Assembly (NCBI RefSeq): GCF_000196135.1
Contig: NC_005090.1
Coordinates: forward strand, 1,126,001-1,190,000
Direction of reading: 5' to 3'
Length of the DNA: 64,000 bases
Source: Wolinella succinogenes DSM 1740
GTDB taxonomy: Bacteria; Campylobacterota; Campylobacteria; Campylobacterales; Helicobacteraceae
Position numbers and translations under genes: made by a program
Notes under the pieces: generated by a model
What the model saw: the letters and a program-made list of their open reading frames with translations, nothing else
Told to the model about the DNA's origin: nothing
Database searches by the model: none
Shown here: one piece after another, positions 26,910 through 37,027 of the stretch
How the letters are laid out: the number at the start of each line of letters is the position of its first letter
How positions within the stretch are numbered: the first letter of the stretch is position 1

Positions 26910-28661
26910 CTATAGAGGAAGAGGAGAGATCACGCCTTTATTCCTACCCGATTCTTTGGCTTCATAGAGGGCTTGGTCGGCCATTTTATACATGAGGTCT
27001 GGAGTGCACTGGAGGGCGTTGGGGCAGGTGAAGAGCCCAAAAGAGATGGTGAGATAGGAGGAGGATTGATTCCCTTCATGGGGAATCTTAAGTGATTCGA
27101 TGCGCACTCGAATCGAGTCTAACAGGGTAAATGCCTCTTTGGAGGGGATGGCACTAAGAAGAATCCCAAACTCTTCGCCTCCCATTCTAAAGGCGTAGTC
27201 TCCGCTTCGATGGAGCGATTCTTTCATCACTCTAGCCACGGTGATGAGCGCCATATCTCCTGCTTGATGCCCGTAGCGGTCGTTGTATTGTTTGAATCGA
27301 TCAATATCCAAAATCGCCAAATGAATAGGCCATCCACCGCGAGAGGCTCGTCGAAGCTCCTTTCCAATGGTTTGATTGAAGAATCGACGATTGTAGAGCT
27401 TGGTCATATCATCGGTGATGCTAAGCTCCTCGATTCTTTTTTTGTCGGTGATATCTTGGCGGATAGCGGTGTAGCCGATCTTTTCACCTTTGGCATCTCG
27501 GAGTATTTCGATATTCATCTCTACCCAGTAAAAATCTCCATTTTTCTTTCGATTTTTGATCTCACCATGCCAAGGTTTATCTTGCGAGATCGTTCCCCAA
27601 AGCTCTTGAAAAAGAGAGTCGGGAGTGTCGGGATGGCGAATGATGGAGTGGGGCTGACCTAGGAGCTCCTCTTTGCTGTAGCCAGAGATTTGGCAAAAAG
27701 CCTCGCTTGCATTGGTGATTCTTCCTTCTAGGTCGGTCGAAGAGGCGATGACATACTTGTCGATAATTCCAAGATAGCGTTTTAAGGTAGCGTTGAGCCC
27801 CTCTTCTCTTCTCCGCCCCTCAATCTCTAAGCGCATCATTTGGTTGATTAGACTTGCAAGCTCTTTGAGTTCTTCAAATTCGATCTTGGAGAGGTTGATC
27901 TCTTTGTGCTCTCTGGCAAGTCCTTTGAGCTCTTCTAGGAGAGTGAATATCTCTTTGTCGCTCTTTTTTTGCAAGAATCGAGAGAAGAGCACGATAAATC
28001 CAAAAAGAATTAGCGAGAGGAGAATGAAGCGAAGGAGCTCCTCTTGAAGTTTCTCTAACCTCTCTTGGCGTTTCTGTTTGATGTGGTGCTCTAAATCATC
28101 CACATGGATTCCACTCCCTATGATCCATGACCATGGTTCATAGGGGGTGATATAGGAGATTTTAGGCGTGGGTAGGCTCTCGCCTCTTTTGTTCCAAAAG
28201 TATTGCACAAAGGCTCCCTTTGGATTTGTAGAGAGAGCGTCCTCAAAGAGATCATGGAGGGTGTTGCCTCCGCTTAAAATAATCTCGTTGGTATTAGGAG
28301 GGGTGGCGCCATAGATCCCCTCCACTCCCATGAGGATGTCACCTTTAGAATCGACCACAAAAATGTAACCATTTTCATCTCGAATATTGCCCATGGCGTG
28401 AAGAAGCTCCAAAACGCTCTCTTGTGAGACTCCTTCAGAGCGTTGATGCTCGATGATTCCTATGGCTTGTTGCATGGCTTGGGAGATAATCTCTTTTTGA
28501 GCGCGGAGGTATCGCTCCTCGATCTCTTTGATCTCTTGATTCCAGTGGGCCCAGCTGATAAGCCCCCAAAGGGCGCCCAAAGAGAGAAAGATCACCAGTG
28601 CCGAAATGAACGAGGCTCTAAAGGCGAGAGAGGATATCTTTTGAGTGGATGGGGGTTGCAT
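26910..28661 (-). CDS. Diguanylate cyclase with periplasmic Cache and PAS domains
   Basis: 583 residues. A membrane segment near 15-38 is followed by a single Cache-type periplasmic sensor (WSWIIGSGIHVDDLE near 164-178), a second membrane segment near 210, a PAS domain (ISGYSKEELLGQPHSIIRH near 330-348) with PAC, and a GGDEF domain with the active motif GGEEF near 505 and DIDRFKQYNDRYGHQAGD near 454. It should make c-di-GMP in response to a small ligand. ATG 28661 is chosen for its GGAGGAG ribosome site rather than ATG 28676. The RxxD inhibitory site is not evident. Diverges from the histidine kinase gene. Confidence 0.85.
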   Translation of the reverse strand: MQPPSTQKISSLAFRASFISALVIFLSLGALWGLISWAHWNQEIKEIEERYLRAQKEIISQAMQQAIGIIEHQRSEGVSQESVLELLHAMGNIRDENGYIFVVDSKGDILMGVEGIYGATPPNTNEIILSGGNTLHDLFEDALSTNPKGAFVQYFWNKRGESLPTPKISYITPYEPWSWIIGSGIHVDDLEHHIKQKRQERLEKLQEELLRFILLSLILFGFIVLFSRFLQKKSDKEIFTLLEELKGLAREHKEINLSKIEFEELKELASLINQMMRLEIEGRRREEGLNATLKRYLGIIDKYVIASSTDLEGRITNASEAFCQISGYSKEELLGQPHSIIRHPDTPDSLFQELWGTISQDKPWHGEIKNRKKNGDFYWVEMNIEILRDAKGEKIGYTAIRQDITDKKRIEELSITDDMTKLYNRRFFNQTIGKELRRASRGGWPIHLAILDIDRFKQYNDRYGHQAGDMALITVARVMKESLHRSGDYAFRMGGEEFGILLSAIPSKEAFTLLDSIRVRIESLKIPHEGNQSSSYLTISFGLFTCPNALQCTPDLMYKMADQALYEAKESGRNKGVISPLPL

Positions 28662-28789
28662 CGCCTTCTCCTCCATGATAAAAGGTAAACTTTTTTCAAA
28701 CTTTGGCGCATTGTATCACAAGAGAATCAATTCTTGGGAAACGCTTCCATTTTTATAGTATAATTTGTTCCTACACCAAGGGGTTTTGT

Positions 28790-30583
28790 GTGTTATTAAG
28801 GACGCGCTTTCTACTTTTCACACTTCTTTTTGTCCTTTTCGTCGTGGTTTTTGAACTGATGAAGGGGTGGATTTATGTCCATCTCAAAGAGGAGCTCTTT
28901 GAAAGAAATATCGCTCTAGCAGGGAATTTTCTTGGGAGTGAGGCGATGCTCATGGCGCTTGGACTCTTAAAGGTTGAAGAGGCGCACAAAGAGAGGCGAG
29001 AGAAGATGTTTGAGTCTCTTTGGAGCGCCTATCTTTTGGGTGAGCCGCTGCACTCCCTTAAAAACAGAGCCAAAAATCTAGGCTGGGAGAATCCCGAATT
29101 TTTCCTCATTGACCTTGATTCTTTGCAGGTCTCTGATAGCACCGATCCTAGGGCTATCTTGCTTAGATTAAATATTTTCAAAAAGATGCTTCATGCCCAA
29201 GCACACCCCCAAAGCGCAACCCTCGGAGCGCTTCCTCGATATGATGCGCAAAGGAAGGTTCTCACGGGCTTTACCTATCGATACGATGCGAAGAATCGGT
29301 GCTTTTTAGTGATTCGCGCGGATTACCCCTCTATGGATAGAGAGGTCGCCAATGTCCTTTTTTATGCCAATCACATCCTCTACAACTTCCAAAAACGCAC
29401 CACTATCAAGAATCTTTTCTATCATGTGCGCTATCAAGATGCAACGGGTTTAGAACATTTGGCCTATTTTGATCTGAAGAGTCCTGAGAAAGTTGATCAT
29501 CAAAGGGCTCTTGATCTGGCCAAAGAGCTTTCAGATCGTGCTTTGGATATTCCTCTTGAGGAATCGGTCTGGTATCGCTCAAGTCAAGAGGAGGAGCTCT
29601 ATTTGCAGCGCAAGCGATTCTCCATGAGGGAAGGGGATGTTGATCTTCTCTTGGCGATGGGAGTGGACAGGAAGCACTACTTCACCCACGATGGCTACGC
29701 ATGGTTTGTGAATGGATTTTTCTGGCTAGGGATGGGGGTTTTTGGCATCCTTTTCTACTGGCTTTTTCAGAGCTGGCTCCTTCTTCCTATCGAGAGAATT
29801 GCCCAAAGGATGCATGATAAAGATCCTATTCCTCTCTCTCTAGCGGGAAAAGCCAAAGAGTTTGTGACTCTTTTGGAGACGCACAATCGCCTCCTTGAAG
29901 AGTTGCAAAAAGAGAATGAGTTTTCCAAAATGCTTCTTGATAGCCAAGATCAATTTATCAAGGATTCAATCCATGACATCAATACGCCCCTTTCAGTGAT
30001 TCTCCTGAATGTAGGATTGCTTGAACTTGAGGTGGGAGAGAATGAATATCTGCTCCATATCAAATCAGGAATTCGATCGCTCCAGCATGTTTATGGGGAT
30101 TTGAGCTATCTTTTGGACAAAGAGGCCAAAGAGGGAGAGGGGGAAGAGGTCTTTGATTTGGGCGAAGTTTTACGCGAGAGAATTGAGTTTTTTCGTATCG
30201 TGATTCAGGCGAATGAGAAGAGCATTTTCTTGCATATTAAAGGAGAGGGAATCAGGGTGAAGATGAATGGGGGCAAGCTCAAACGACTCATTGACAACAA
30301 TCTCTCTAATGCCATCAAACACAGCTTCCCTCAAAGTCGCATCGATGTTTCGCTGGTGAAGCTTGAGCCGCACGCCTTTTTGAGCTTTAGCAATGCGGCT
30401 AAGAAGATTGAAGACAAAGAGGCGATATTCATCCGCTACACTAAGGGCGCCGAATCAAAAGCGGGTTATGGAATCGGGCTTTCGATTGTCAAGGAGATTT
30501 GCGATGAATATGGAATCGCCATTGATCTCTCCTCAGATGTTTTAACCACCTTCACCTATGTTTTCCCTTTGGAAAAGGGCTAG
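28790..30583 (+). CDS. Sensor histidine kinase
   Basis: 597 residues from GTG 28790, with AAGGGG upstream and TATAAT at 28759-28764. A longer reading from 28703 would start before this promoter. Membrane segments lie near 4-24 and 308-332 around a ~280-residue periplasmic sensor of no recognised family. The H-box KDSIHDINTPLSVIL has His near 395, the N-box LIDNNLSNAIKH lies near 500, and the G-box AGYGIGLSIVKEI near 560. The response regulator follows 67 bases later. Ligand unknown. Confidence 0.85.
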   Translation: MLLRTRFLLFTLLFVLFVVVFELMKGWIYVHLKEELFERNIALAGNFLGSEAMLMALGLLKVEEAHKERREKMFESLWSAYLLGEPLHSLKNRAKNLGWENPEFFLIDLDSLQVSDSTDPRAILLRLNIFKKMLHAQAHPQSATLGALPRYDAQRKVLTGFTYRYDAKNRCFLVIRADYPSMDREVANVLFYANHILYNFQKRTTIKNLFYHVRYQDATGLEHLAYFDLKSPEKVDHQRALDLAKELSDRALDIPLEESVWYRSSQEEELYLQRKRFSMREGDVDLLLAMGVDRKHYFTHDGYAWFVNGFFWLGMGVFGILFYWLFQSWLLLPIERIAQRMHDKDPIPLSLAGKAKEFVTLLETHNRLLEELQKENEFSKMLLDSQDQFIKDSIHDINTPLSVILLNVGLLELEVGENEYLLHIKSGIRSLQHVYGDLSYLLDKEAKEGEGEEVFDLGEVLRERIEFFRIVIQANEKSIFLHIKGEGIRVKMNGGKLKRLIDNNLSNAIKHSFPQSRIDVSLVKLEPHAFLSFSNAAKKIEDKEAIFIRYTKGAESKAGYGIGLSIVKEICDEYGIAIDLSSDVLTTFTYVFPLEKG

Positions 30584-30650
30584 GGGGCGAAGAGCTCTTT
30601 TTATAAAGTTTGTTTGGGGAATTGAATTAAATCAAGGCAAAGGAGTGTCT

Positions 30651-31301
30651 ATGAAAATCTTACTTTTGGAGGATGAGCCGGGAATCTCGATGGCCATTGA
30701 GCGCTACTTGAAAAAGCAGGGATTTGAGGTTCGGGCTTTTTCAAAGATCATGGAGGCGCTAGAGGCGATCGATGAGAATCGGGATTTCAATCTCTTTATT
30801 GTGGATGTGATGTTGCCCGATGGGAATGGAATCGCCTTTTTAGAGACGATCAAGACTCTCTTTTTTGCTCCTAAAATCATCATGATCAGCGCTGATTCGC
30901 GAATTCAGACGATCGAAAAAGCCTTTTTGGGAGGATGCGAAGATTATCTCAAAAAGCCTTTTGATATTCAGGAGCTAGGGCTAAAAGTCAACAAAATCTT
31001 TGGTCGCCTCACTCAAGAGATATCCCTCAAAGAGGGAATCGTCTATGAGAGGGTGAAGCGAGCGCTCTATATCCAAGGTGAGGAGTGCCATCTTTCGCGC
31101 AAAGAGATGATGCTTCTGGATATTCTCATCCAAAACCTTGGACGCGTGGTGACCAAAGAGGCATTGGAGGACGGTATATGGGAGGGGAATATGCCCTCTG
31201 ATGATGCCCTAAGGACGACCATCAAACGCCTCCGCCAAAAAATCGGCGAGGGCATTATTAGGAATGTAGCAGGAGTGGGGTATCAGATATCGCTGGATTA
31301 G
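30651..31301 (+). CDS. OmpR-family response regulator
   Basis: 216 residues. The receiver domain (about 1-120) has acidic residues LEDE at 6-9, the phosphorylation Asp in [12 protein letters not shown] near 51, and the conserved Lys in LKKPFD near 102. A winged-helix DNA-binding domain follows ([14 protein letters not shown] near 185-198). ATG 30651 has AAAGGAG upstream. Pairs with the kinase directly before it; its end overlaps the convergent MCP by 4 bases. Confidence 0.92.
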   Translation: MKILLLEDEPGISMAIERYLKKQGFEVRAFSKIMEALEAIDENRDFNLFIVDVMLPDGNGIAFLETIKTLFFAPKIIMISADSRIQTIEKAFLGGCEDYLKKPFDIQELGLKVNKIFGRLTQEISLKEGIVYERVKRALYIQGEECHLSRKEMMLLDILIQNLGRVVTKEALEDGIWEGNMPSDDALRTTIKRLRQKIGEGIIRNVAGVGYQISLD

Positions 31302-33352
31302 AAGCGATTCTTCTTCACCTCTTCGATGATGTTCTCGGCAATTTCGGCGACCTCTGTCGCTATCCCATCCGTCTTATCCGCCACACTGGCATTTTGTTGA
31401 GTTACGGTATCAAGTTGGGCAATAGCCTCATTGATCTGAGTGATTCCTTGGGCTTGCTCTTTAATGCTCTCTCCCATCTCATTAATCGATTGAACTAGAA
31501 CATTGGTATTAGCCTCTATCTCTCCTAAAGACTTCTGAGTCCTCTCCGCTAGCTTTCTCACTTCATCGGCAACGACTGCAAATCCTCTTCCATGCTCTCC
31601 TGCTCTTGCAGCTTCAATGGCAGCATTTAGAGCCAGTAGGTTGGTTTGATCGGCAATGTCTCTAATGATTCCAATCACCCCTTTAATCTCTTCAGACTGT
31701 TTGATCACCTCAGAGGTTCTATCATTGACACTATGCATAGAGCTACTCATCTCTTCAATAGCGGCGGCACTCTGCTGAAGGCTAGCGGCTTGTTCATTGC
31801 TGCCTTGAGAGAGGGTTTGCATTGATTCTTTAAGGAGTTTGGCTTTTTGGTCGAGGAGCTCGCTATTTTGAAGATTCTCTTTGAGAATCGCCGCGATCTT
31901 CTCCCCTAACTCATTCACGGAGATAGAGACCTTGCCCATCGCATTTTCATAACGAATAGAGAAGTTTTGTGTGGAGAAAGAATCAAGCACATGGTAGAGT
32001 TTATTGAGATCTCTGGAGACATTTTTGCCTATAGATTCGATCACTTCATTGAAGATTCCTTTGAGTTGAAGGAGTCCGGGATTGGAGGCTTCTTGGGTGA
32101 TGTGGCAATGGAATTTCCCCTCTTTCATCTCTGTGGCTATTGTCTTGACGTCAGATAAAAAGTTCTCATCCATTTTGGCATTGCGCTCGATTCGCTCGAT
32201 ATTTTCATCAATGACTCCCGCCATCACTCCAAACTCATCCGCCCCTTTGAGTCCGATTTTTTGAGCGTGGGAGCTTTCATGGTTGAGAAAGGAGAAGAAT
32301 CCTAGAAGGGCTTTCTCGATTTTATTGAGCGGAGAGACGACCACGCGACTCACGGTGAAGTTGATGAAGCCCATAAGGACAAGAACAATCACCAACACAG
32401 AGAGGAGGAGCACCTTTTCGACCTCTCGGCTCTCTTTGAGGAAATCTTGCTTCAAAGAGGTGACCACGAGCATCCAGCCCCACGCAGGGAAAAATTGATA
32501 GGAGGCGATTCGAGTGCCCGCATTATCCTCATACTCGATCACTCCATGATTCTTGCCTGCAAGCTCTTTGAGATAGGGAAAGGAGCTTGGTTTGGCTTGA
32601 GATTCTTCTTTGAGTCCAAATTCAAAGCTATCTTTGGAGGGATCAAAGGCAAAGACATAGCCGCTCTCTCCAATTTGAATTGCAGAGAGCTCCTCTTTAA
32701 TTCCCTTGAGGGCATCCGTGAAGTCATAACCGATATAGAGAATTCCGATCACTTCACCTTTGGGGGAGAGAATCGGTGAGTATTTGGTCATGTAGTCGCG
32801 TCCAAAGAGGTGGGCTTTGCCGACATAGTTCTCTTTGGCCATGATTTTGGCATAGGCGGGGTGGGTTTTGCCAAGAGGAGTTCCAATCGCTCGGCTTCCA
32901 TCGGGTTTTTTGAGCGAAGTGGTGACTCGATAGAAGTCATCTCCACTCTTGGCAAAGACGGTCGCCGTGGCCTTGGTCTTTTGGGTGAAAAGATCCACAG
33001 AGCGGAAGTTCATCACCAGTGATTCCCCATCCAGCGTGAGATTGGGGACTTTAACTTCGCCAATATTTTTGCTCTCGTGGGGATGGAGAATGAACTCTCC
33101 GCTGTACTTGATAAGCTCGGCTTCAAAGATCTCGTAGTAGTTATTGGCCGTGACAGTGAGCTGCTTGTTTGAGGTGGAGATGAGCATCTCCACCAAGGCA
33201 GCGTTTTGCTTTAGACGGCTTTGCAGGGTCTTCTCTGCGCTATTTTCCATATGATAGGCTGTGAAGAGGGCAAAGGCTAGCATAATGAAAAGGATGATAG
33301 CGCCTTGAAGAAGAGAGAGCTTCTTCCCGATACGCATATTGAGTAGTGACAT
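31298..33352 (-). CDS. Methyl-accepting chemotaxis protein with Cache sensor
   Basis: 684 residues. A membrane segment (about 10-33), a ~270-residue periplasmic Cache3/Cache2-type sensor with [18 protein letters not shown] and WGWMLVVTS, a second membrane segment near 325, a HAMP-like linker and the MCP signalling domain. The hairpin tip is in [23 protein letters not shown] 33352 is preferred over the start nine codons earlier; GAGGA precedes it. The last residues (KKNRF) are not the NWETF-type methyltransferase docking site. Signalling-domain DNA closely matches two other MCPs in the window but is more diverged than they are from each other. Confidence 0.9.
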   Translation of the reverse strand: MSLLNMRIGKKLSLLQGAIILFIMLAFALFTAYHMENSAEKTLQSRLKQNAALVEMLISTSNKQLTVTANNYYEIFEAELIKYSGEFILHPHESKNIGEVKVPNLTLDGESLVMNFRSVDLFTQKTKATATVFAKSGDDFYRVTTSLKKPDGSRAIGTPLGKTHPAYAKIMAKENYVGKAHLFGRDYMTKYSPILSPKGEVIGILYIGYDFTDALKGIKEELSAIQIGESGYVFAFDPSKDSFEFGLKEESQAKPSSFPYLKELAGKNHGVIEYEDNAGTRIASYQFFPAWGWMLVVTSLKQDFLKESREVEKVLLLSVLVIVLVLMGFINFTVSRVVVSPLNKIEKALLGFFSFLNHESSHAQKIGLKGADEFGVMAGVIDENIERIERNAKMDENFLSDVKTIATEMKEGKFHCHITQEASNPGLLQLKGIFNEVIESIGKNVSRDLNKLYHVLDSFSTQNFSIRYENAMGKVSISVNELGEKIAAILKENLQNSELLDQKAKLLKESMQTLSQGSNEQAASLQQSAAAIEEMSSSMHSVNDRTSEVIKQSEEIKGVIGIIRDIADQTNLLALNAAIEAARAGEHGRGFAVVADEVRKLAERTQKSLGEIEANTNVLVQSINEMGESIKEQAQGITQINEAIAQLDTVTQQNASVADKTDGIATEVAEIAENIIEEVKKNRF

Positions 33353-33465
33353 GAATGAGTCCTCGTGCGGTGGGGTCATGATATTAACTCTTAATTATAA
33401 AGAGGATAAAATAAATCCCAGCATAATAAAAAACTCTTATATTACCGTAGAAGGAAGCGTTTTCC

Positions 33466-34302
33466 ATGGAGAATTTTTTACTCATCGCCGTGATGGTGAT
33501 CCTCTTTTTTGTTTACAAGAGTTTCAGGGAGTACTTCGCCAACCCTCAATCCAGGGGGAGTTTAGGGGGACGAATGGGGGAGGGCAGTGAGCCTTTAGAG
33601 TCTTACGAAGACCCCTATAGGAATGGAAGTGTGGATGACGAGTATCGCAAAGTGGAGGCTTCTGAATTTGGCGTGATCGCTGCTTTGATGGCAAAGATGG
33701 CTTCTGCAGATGGAAAGGTGTGCGAGCTTGAAGAACAGCTCGTGAAAAATATGCTTGATGACCTCTCCAAAGAGTTTCGTGATACTGCAAAAGCCAAAGA
33801 GATTCTAAGCGAGCTCTTTGAGCGGGAAGAGCAGAGTCCCGAGGGGGTTGAGCTCTTGGCGCTAGAGTTTACAAGACTCACCAAGGGGGAGTATAAAAAG
33901 CGACTCAAACTCGTGGAGTTTTTGCTCACGCTAGCCTATGCCGATGGAGCACTGAGTGAGGGTGAGCGAGAGATCATCATTGATATTGCCGCCTATTTGG
34001 AGCTTGACAATGAGGACTTTAACCGAATCTATGATGAGTTTGAACTCTATTTTGCTTCGAGAATCACCAAGGAGAAGATGGACAGAGAGGAGGCGCTCAA
34101 ACTCTTTGGCCTAAGCGAAGAGGAGGCCAAGGGGGAGACGCTAAAGCGCCGATACAGGGAGCTAGTGAAGGAGCATCACCCCGATATTATTCAAGGCAAA
34201 GGGATGGATAAAAACTTTATCGAAGCGGCCACTAAAAAGCTCCAAGAGATCAATGAGGCCTATGAGATTCTTCGCGATCACTCTTCAAAGGTAGAGGCAT
34301 GA
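33466..34302 (+). CDS. Membrane-anchored TerB/J-domain protein (DjlA-like)
   Basis: 278 residues. An N-terminal membrane anchor (about 4-22) is followed by a TerB-like helical domain (about 65-200, with repeats of the type MAKMASADGKVCELE and LTLAYADGALSEGE) and a C-terminal J domain with the HPD motif (KEHHPDI near 240-246). The order matches DjlA, a DnaK co-chaperone at the inner membrane. The stop overlaps the start of ciaB (ATGA), so the two are probably co-translated. First gene of a run reaching yigZ. Confidence 0.85.
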   Translation: MENFLLIAVMVILFFVYKSFREYFANPQSRGSLGGRMGEGSEPLESYEDPYRNGSVDDEYRKVEASEFGVIAALMAKMASADGKVCELEEQLVKNMLDDLSKEFRDTAKAKEILSELFEREEQSPEGVELLALEFTRLTKGEYKKRLKLVEFLLTLAYADGALSEGEREIIIDIAAYLELDNEDFNRIYDEFELYFASRITKEKMDREEALKLFGLSEEEAKGETLKRRYRELVKEHHPDIIQGKGMDKNFIEAATKKLQEINEAYEILRDHSSKVEA

Positions 34303-36164
34303 AAGAGCATTTCAAAGAGGATTTGAAGATTCTCTATCGGCTCTTTGAAGAGCGAGACGCTAAGATCAATCAGCTCTACCGCGCTCTCTCCAAGGGTGAC
34401 TCCAAAGAGAACCAACTCTTTGATGACTTTTTGGAAGGTATTAAGCTCGCACCCACGCCTGAGCATCGACTCGCCCTTGGCTCAAGACTCATCAATCTTC
34501 AAGAAGGACCGCTCATGCAGGTGCTAAAGAGCGCCCAAAAGAGCGAAGAGGAGATGGTGCGCATCAAGCATGAGGTGCTTTTGTGGGTGGAACGATTCCA
34601 TATGCGAGCCCACCAAGAGGCGCTCAAAGAGATGGAAGAAGGGGAGCTTCTCACTCCTTTCTATCGCGCACTTTTGCGCGGAATCCACGAGGTTGGAATC
34701 GCGATGAATCGATTCTATGAGGCGTGGCAGTTTGGATTGATCGAAGGGATTAATGCCTCTTTGGCTAAAGAGTTTGAGCAAGATGAGGAGAAGATTCTCG
34801 CTCTGCTTCAAAGCGCGCAAGAGGTGAGCGAAGAGGGGGAGGTGAGCGATCGGAGCTACTCCATTCCTCGCCAAGATGAGAAGGGAATTTACCGTGCGAT
34901 TCCCTATGCGCTCGCATTCCCCAAAGAGATTGAACTTGTGGGGGAGAAACTAGAGCGCCTTGTTAAAGAGCTAGAGAATGAAGGAGATGGAATCCATGGG
35001 GCCAAAAAGGCCTATATTGCCTACTTTTTAGCGATCAAAGAGGCTTTTTTGGAGAAGAATCCAGCCAAACTTTTGGAGCGGTGGAGAGCGGTGGATAGAG
35101 CTTGGATGGGGATCACTGCGCCTATTCAGCCCGCCCATCCTTTGGAGTATTATGAGGATCGATTCCGCAAAGCGGTCGCGCCTGAGTGGGATTTGAGGAT
35201 CGCCAGACCCCAAGAGGCCGATTCTCTGCCCATCAAAGAGCAGATGGCTCAATCGCTCAATGAGTGGCTCAATCGCCTTGATAGCGCCAAAGCGCACGAA
35301 TCCTTGCGTCGATTCTGTCTTGATTCTATCGAGCGCACTCAGCTCTATATCGGAATCCCCGCACTCTACTATGGGGCAGAGCTAGGGGGTCTATTCTCTG
35401 CTCAGGTGGTTCCCAATGATGAGAGTGTCTCTAAAGCCTTTGGGAAAAAGATTTTTGCTTTTCCTGATCGGGTGTTGCAAAGTGCTAGACACAAGCCTTT
35501 CATGAAGCTCTCTTCGGAGATTTTCCCCGATTCTTTCCTAAGAAGAAGCCGAGAGATTCTCTTCAAAGAGGAGGATTTGTGGCACAAAATCTATGAAATT
35601 TCTACGATTGGACATGAATTTGGACATATCTTCTTCATGGATGAGGAGACTGAGATTCAAATGAACGCCAAGGGGCAATTCAAAAATATTGAGGAGTTCA
35701 AGGCGACTACGGGAGGCTTGGTGAGCTTCTTTTTGCATGAGGAGGAGGCGTTTAAAGAGGCGCTGATGATTGATCTCATCAAGCGCTCTGTGGGGCTTGT
35801 GGCGTGGATGGAGCAGAGCGAAGTGATGCCCTATTATTGCGAAGGGCTTATTCACTTAAGCCTTCTTTTTGGCAGCGGGGTGCTTGATTTTGTGGAGAAT
35901 CGCCTCCAGATTGATCTCTCTAGTGCGGCGTATGAGCGGCTCAAGGCGGCCTACTTGGAGAGTTATGAGCATCTAGCGCGACACTACTTGGCCAAGGCTG
36001 AAGCTTCACTCTTTTTGGAGGGTTACTTAAGCAAAGATCCCAACCACCACTACAAGCCCATCGATCAAAAGACGCGGGCGTTTGTGGAGTTTTATTGGGC
36101 ACGCTATCAGGCGATCGGTCAGGTGGTCGATCCAGAGGCGAGTAATGAGGATTGGCTTAGATAG
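34299..36164 (+). CDS. ciaB: CiaB-family protein (invasion antigen B homologue) with HEXXH motif
   Basis: 621 residues, mostly helical and without a signal peptide or membrane segments. Overall length and character match CiaB of Campylobacter jejuni (~610 residues), reported as secreted by the flagellar system and linked to host cell invasion. A HEFGHIFFMDEE segment near residue 443, followed about 30 residues on by EEFKATTGG, has the form of a zinc metallopeptidase site (HExxH plus a downstream Glu). It is coupled to a TerB/J-domain gene and followed by cheR and cheB. Family assignment is from memory of length and motifs. In a non-invasive commensal the function may be unrelated to invasion. 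Confidence 0.7.
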   Translation: MKEHFKEDLKILYRLFEERDAKINQLYRALSKGDSKENQLFDDFLEGIKLAPTPEHRLALGSRLINLQEGPLMQVLKSAQKSEEEMVRIKHEVLLWVERFHMRAHQEALKEMEEGELLTPFYRALLRGIHEVGIAMNRFYEAWQFGLIEGINASLAKEFEQDEEKILALLQSAQEVSEEGEVSDRSYSIPRQDEKGIYRAIPYALAFPKEIELVGEKLERLVKELENEGDGIHGAKKAYIAYFLAIKEAFLEKNPAKLLERWRAVDRAWMGITAPIQPAHPLEYYEDRFRKAVAPEWDLRIARPQEADSLPIKEQMAQSLNEWLNRLDSAKAHESLRRFCLDSIERTQLYIGIPALYYGAELGGLFSAQVVPNDESVSKAFGKKIFAFPDRVLQSARHKPFMKLSSEIFPDSFLRRSREILFKEEDLWHKIYEISTIGHEFGHIFFMDEETEIQMNAKGQFKNIEEFKATTGGLVSFFLHEEEAFKEALMIDLIKRSVGLVAWMEQSEVMPYYCEGLIHLSLLFGSGVLDFVENRLQIDLSSAAYERLKAAYLESYEHLARHYLAKAEASLFLEGYLSKDPNHHYKPIDQKTRAFVEFYWARYQAIGQVVDPEASNEDWLR

Positions 36165-36185
36165 GTTTTTAGAGGAGGGCGAAGC

Positions 36186-37025
36186 ATGGCAACTACTTCA
36201 AAGGGTTTTTTAGAGAAAGCAAGAGAGGAGATCTACAAGATCACGGGGATCCATCTGGCGGACAATAAAGATTCTCTTATTCTCAATCGAATCGAAAAGC
36301 TTGCAAGAGAGCTCAAAATATCCGACTACGATGAGATTCTCAAAGAGGTGAGCTTGGGAAAGTATCGTCAAGAGTTTATTAATGCCTTCACAACCAATAA
36401 AACCGACTTCTTCCGTGAACCCTTTCACTTCACAGACATGATGGATCGCGTCTTACCGAGGCTCTGCCGGGAGAAAAACTCTATTAAAATCTACTGTTCA
36501 GCGAGTTCGACGGGGGAGGAGCCCTACTCGATTGCCGCGACTCTTCTGCACGCCAAAGAGGTCTATCGATGCGATGGAGTGCCCGCTTCAATTATTGCCA
36601 CTGATATTGACACAAATGTTCTAGATTTTGCCCAAAAGGGTCAATACAAAGTGGACACCCTCCTTAATAAGCTTCCCACTTGGCTGGAGCTGGATCGCTA
36701 TTTTGAGATGAAGCCTTTAGAGGGGGAGAAGAGTCGAGAGATACAGATGAATGCTAAAGCGTGCCTAAAATCGCTCATCTCCTTTAAAACGATGAATCTA
36801 TTTTCCGAGAAATACCCCTTTGCCCGCAATGAGTTTGATGTGATCTTTTGTCGCAATGTGCTTATCTATTTCAAAGTGGAAGATCAAAAAAAGGTGCTGG
36901 AGCGACTCTTTAGCCATCTTAAAGTCGGAGGAACACTCTATTTGGGGCATTCTGAAAATATCCTTACGCTTCAAGGCCGCGTGGATCGCCTAGGCCAGAA
37001 TATCTTTGTAAAGAATCGAGACTAA
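36186..37025 (+). CDS. cheR: Chemotaxis protein methyltransferase CheR
   Basis: 279 residues. It methylates glutamates of MCPs using AdoMet. The N-terminal helical domain is followed by the methyltransferase fold with SASSTGEEPYSIA near residues 107-119, ATDIDTNVLDFA near 139-150, and the FDVIFCRNVLIYF motif near 216-228. GGAGGGCGA lies before the ATG. Adjacent to cheB; both act on the three MCPs nearby and others. Confidence 0.94.
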   Translation: MATTSKGFLEKAREEIYKITGIHLADNKDSLILNRIEKLARELKISDYDEILKEVSLGKYRQEFINAFTTNKTDFFREPFHFTDMMDRVLPRLCREKNSIKIYCSASSTGEEPYSIAATLLHAKEVYRCDGVPASIIATDIDTNVLDFAQKGQYKVDTLLNKLPTWLELDRYFEMKPLEGEKSREIQMNAKACLKSLISFKTMNLFSEKYPFARNEFDVIFCRNVLIYFKVEDQKKVLERLFSHLKVGGTLYLGHSENILTLQGRVDRLGQNIFVKNRD

Positions 37026-37027
37026 TT

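Noticed and set aside
28703-28789. Longer histidine kinase start at 28703
   Set aside because: It precedes the TATAAT at 28759; the GTG at 28790 has a ribosome site and starts just before the first membrane helix.
30622-30635. Fnr-like repeat TTGAA-TTAA-ATCAA before the response regulator
   Set aside because: One half-site deviates, and a start 41.5 bp downstream would fall inside the coding region with no -10 there. Probably chance in an AT-rich gap.
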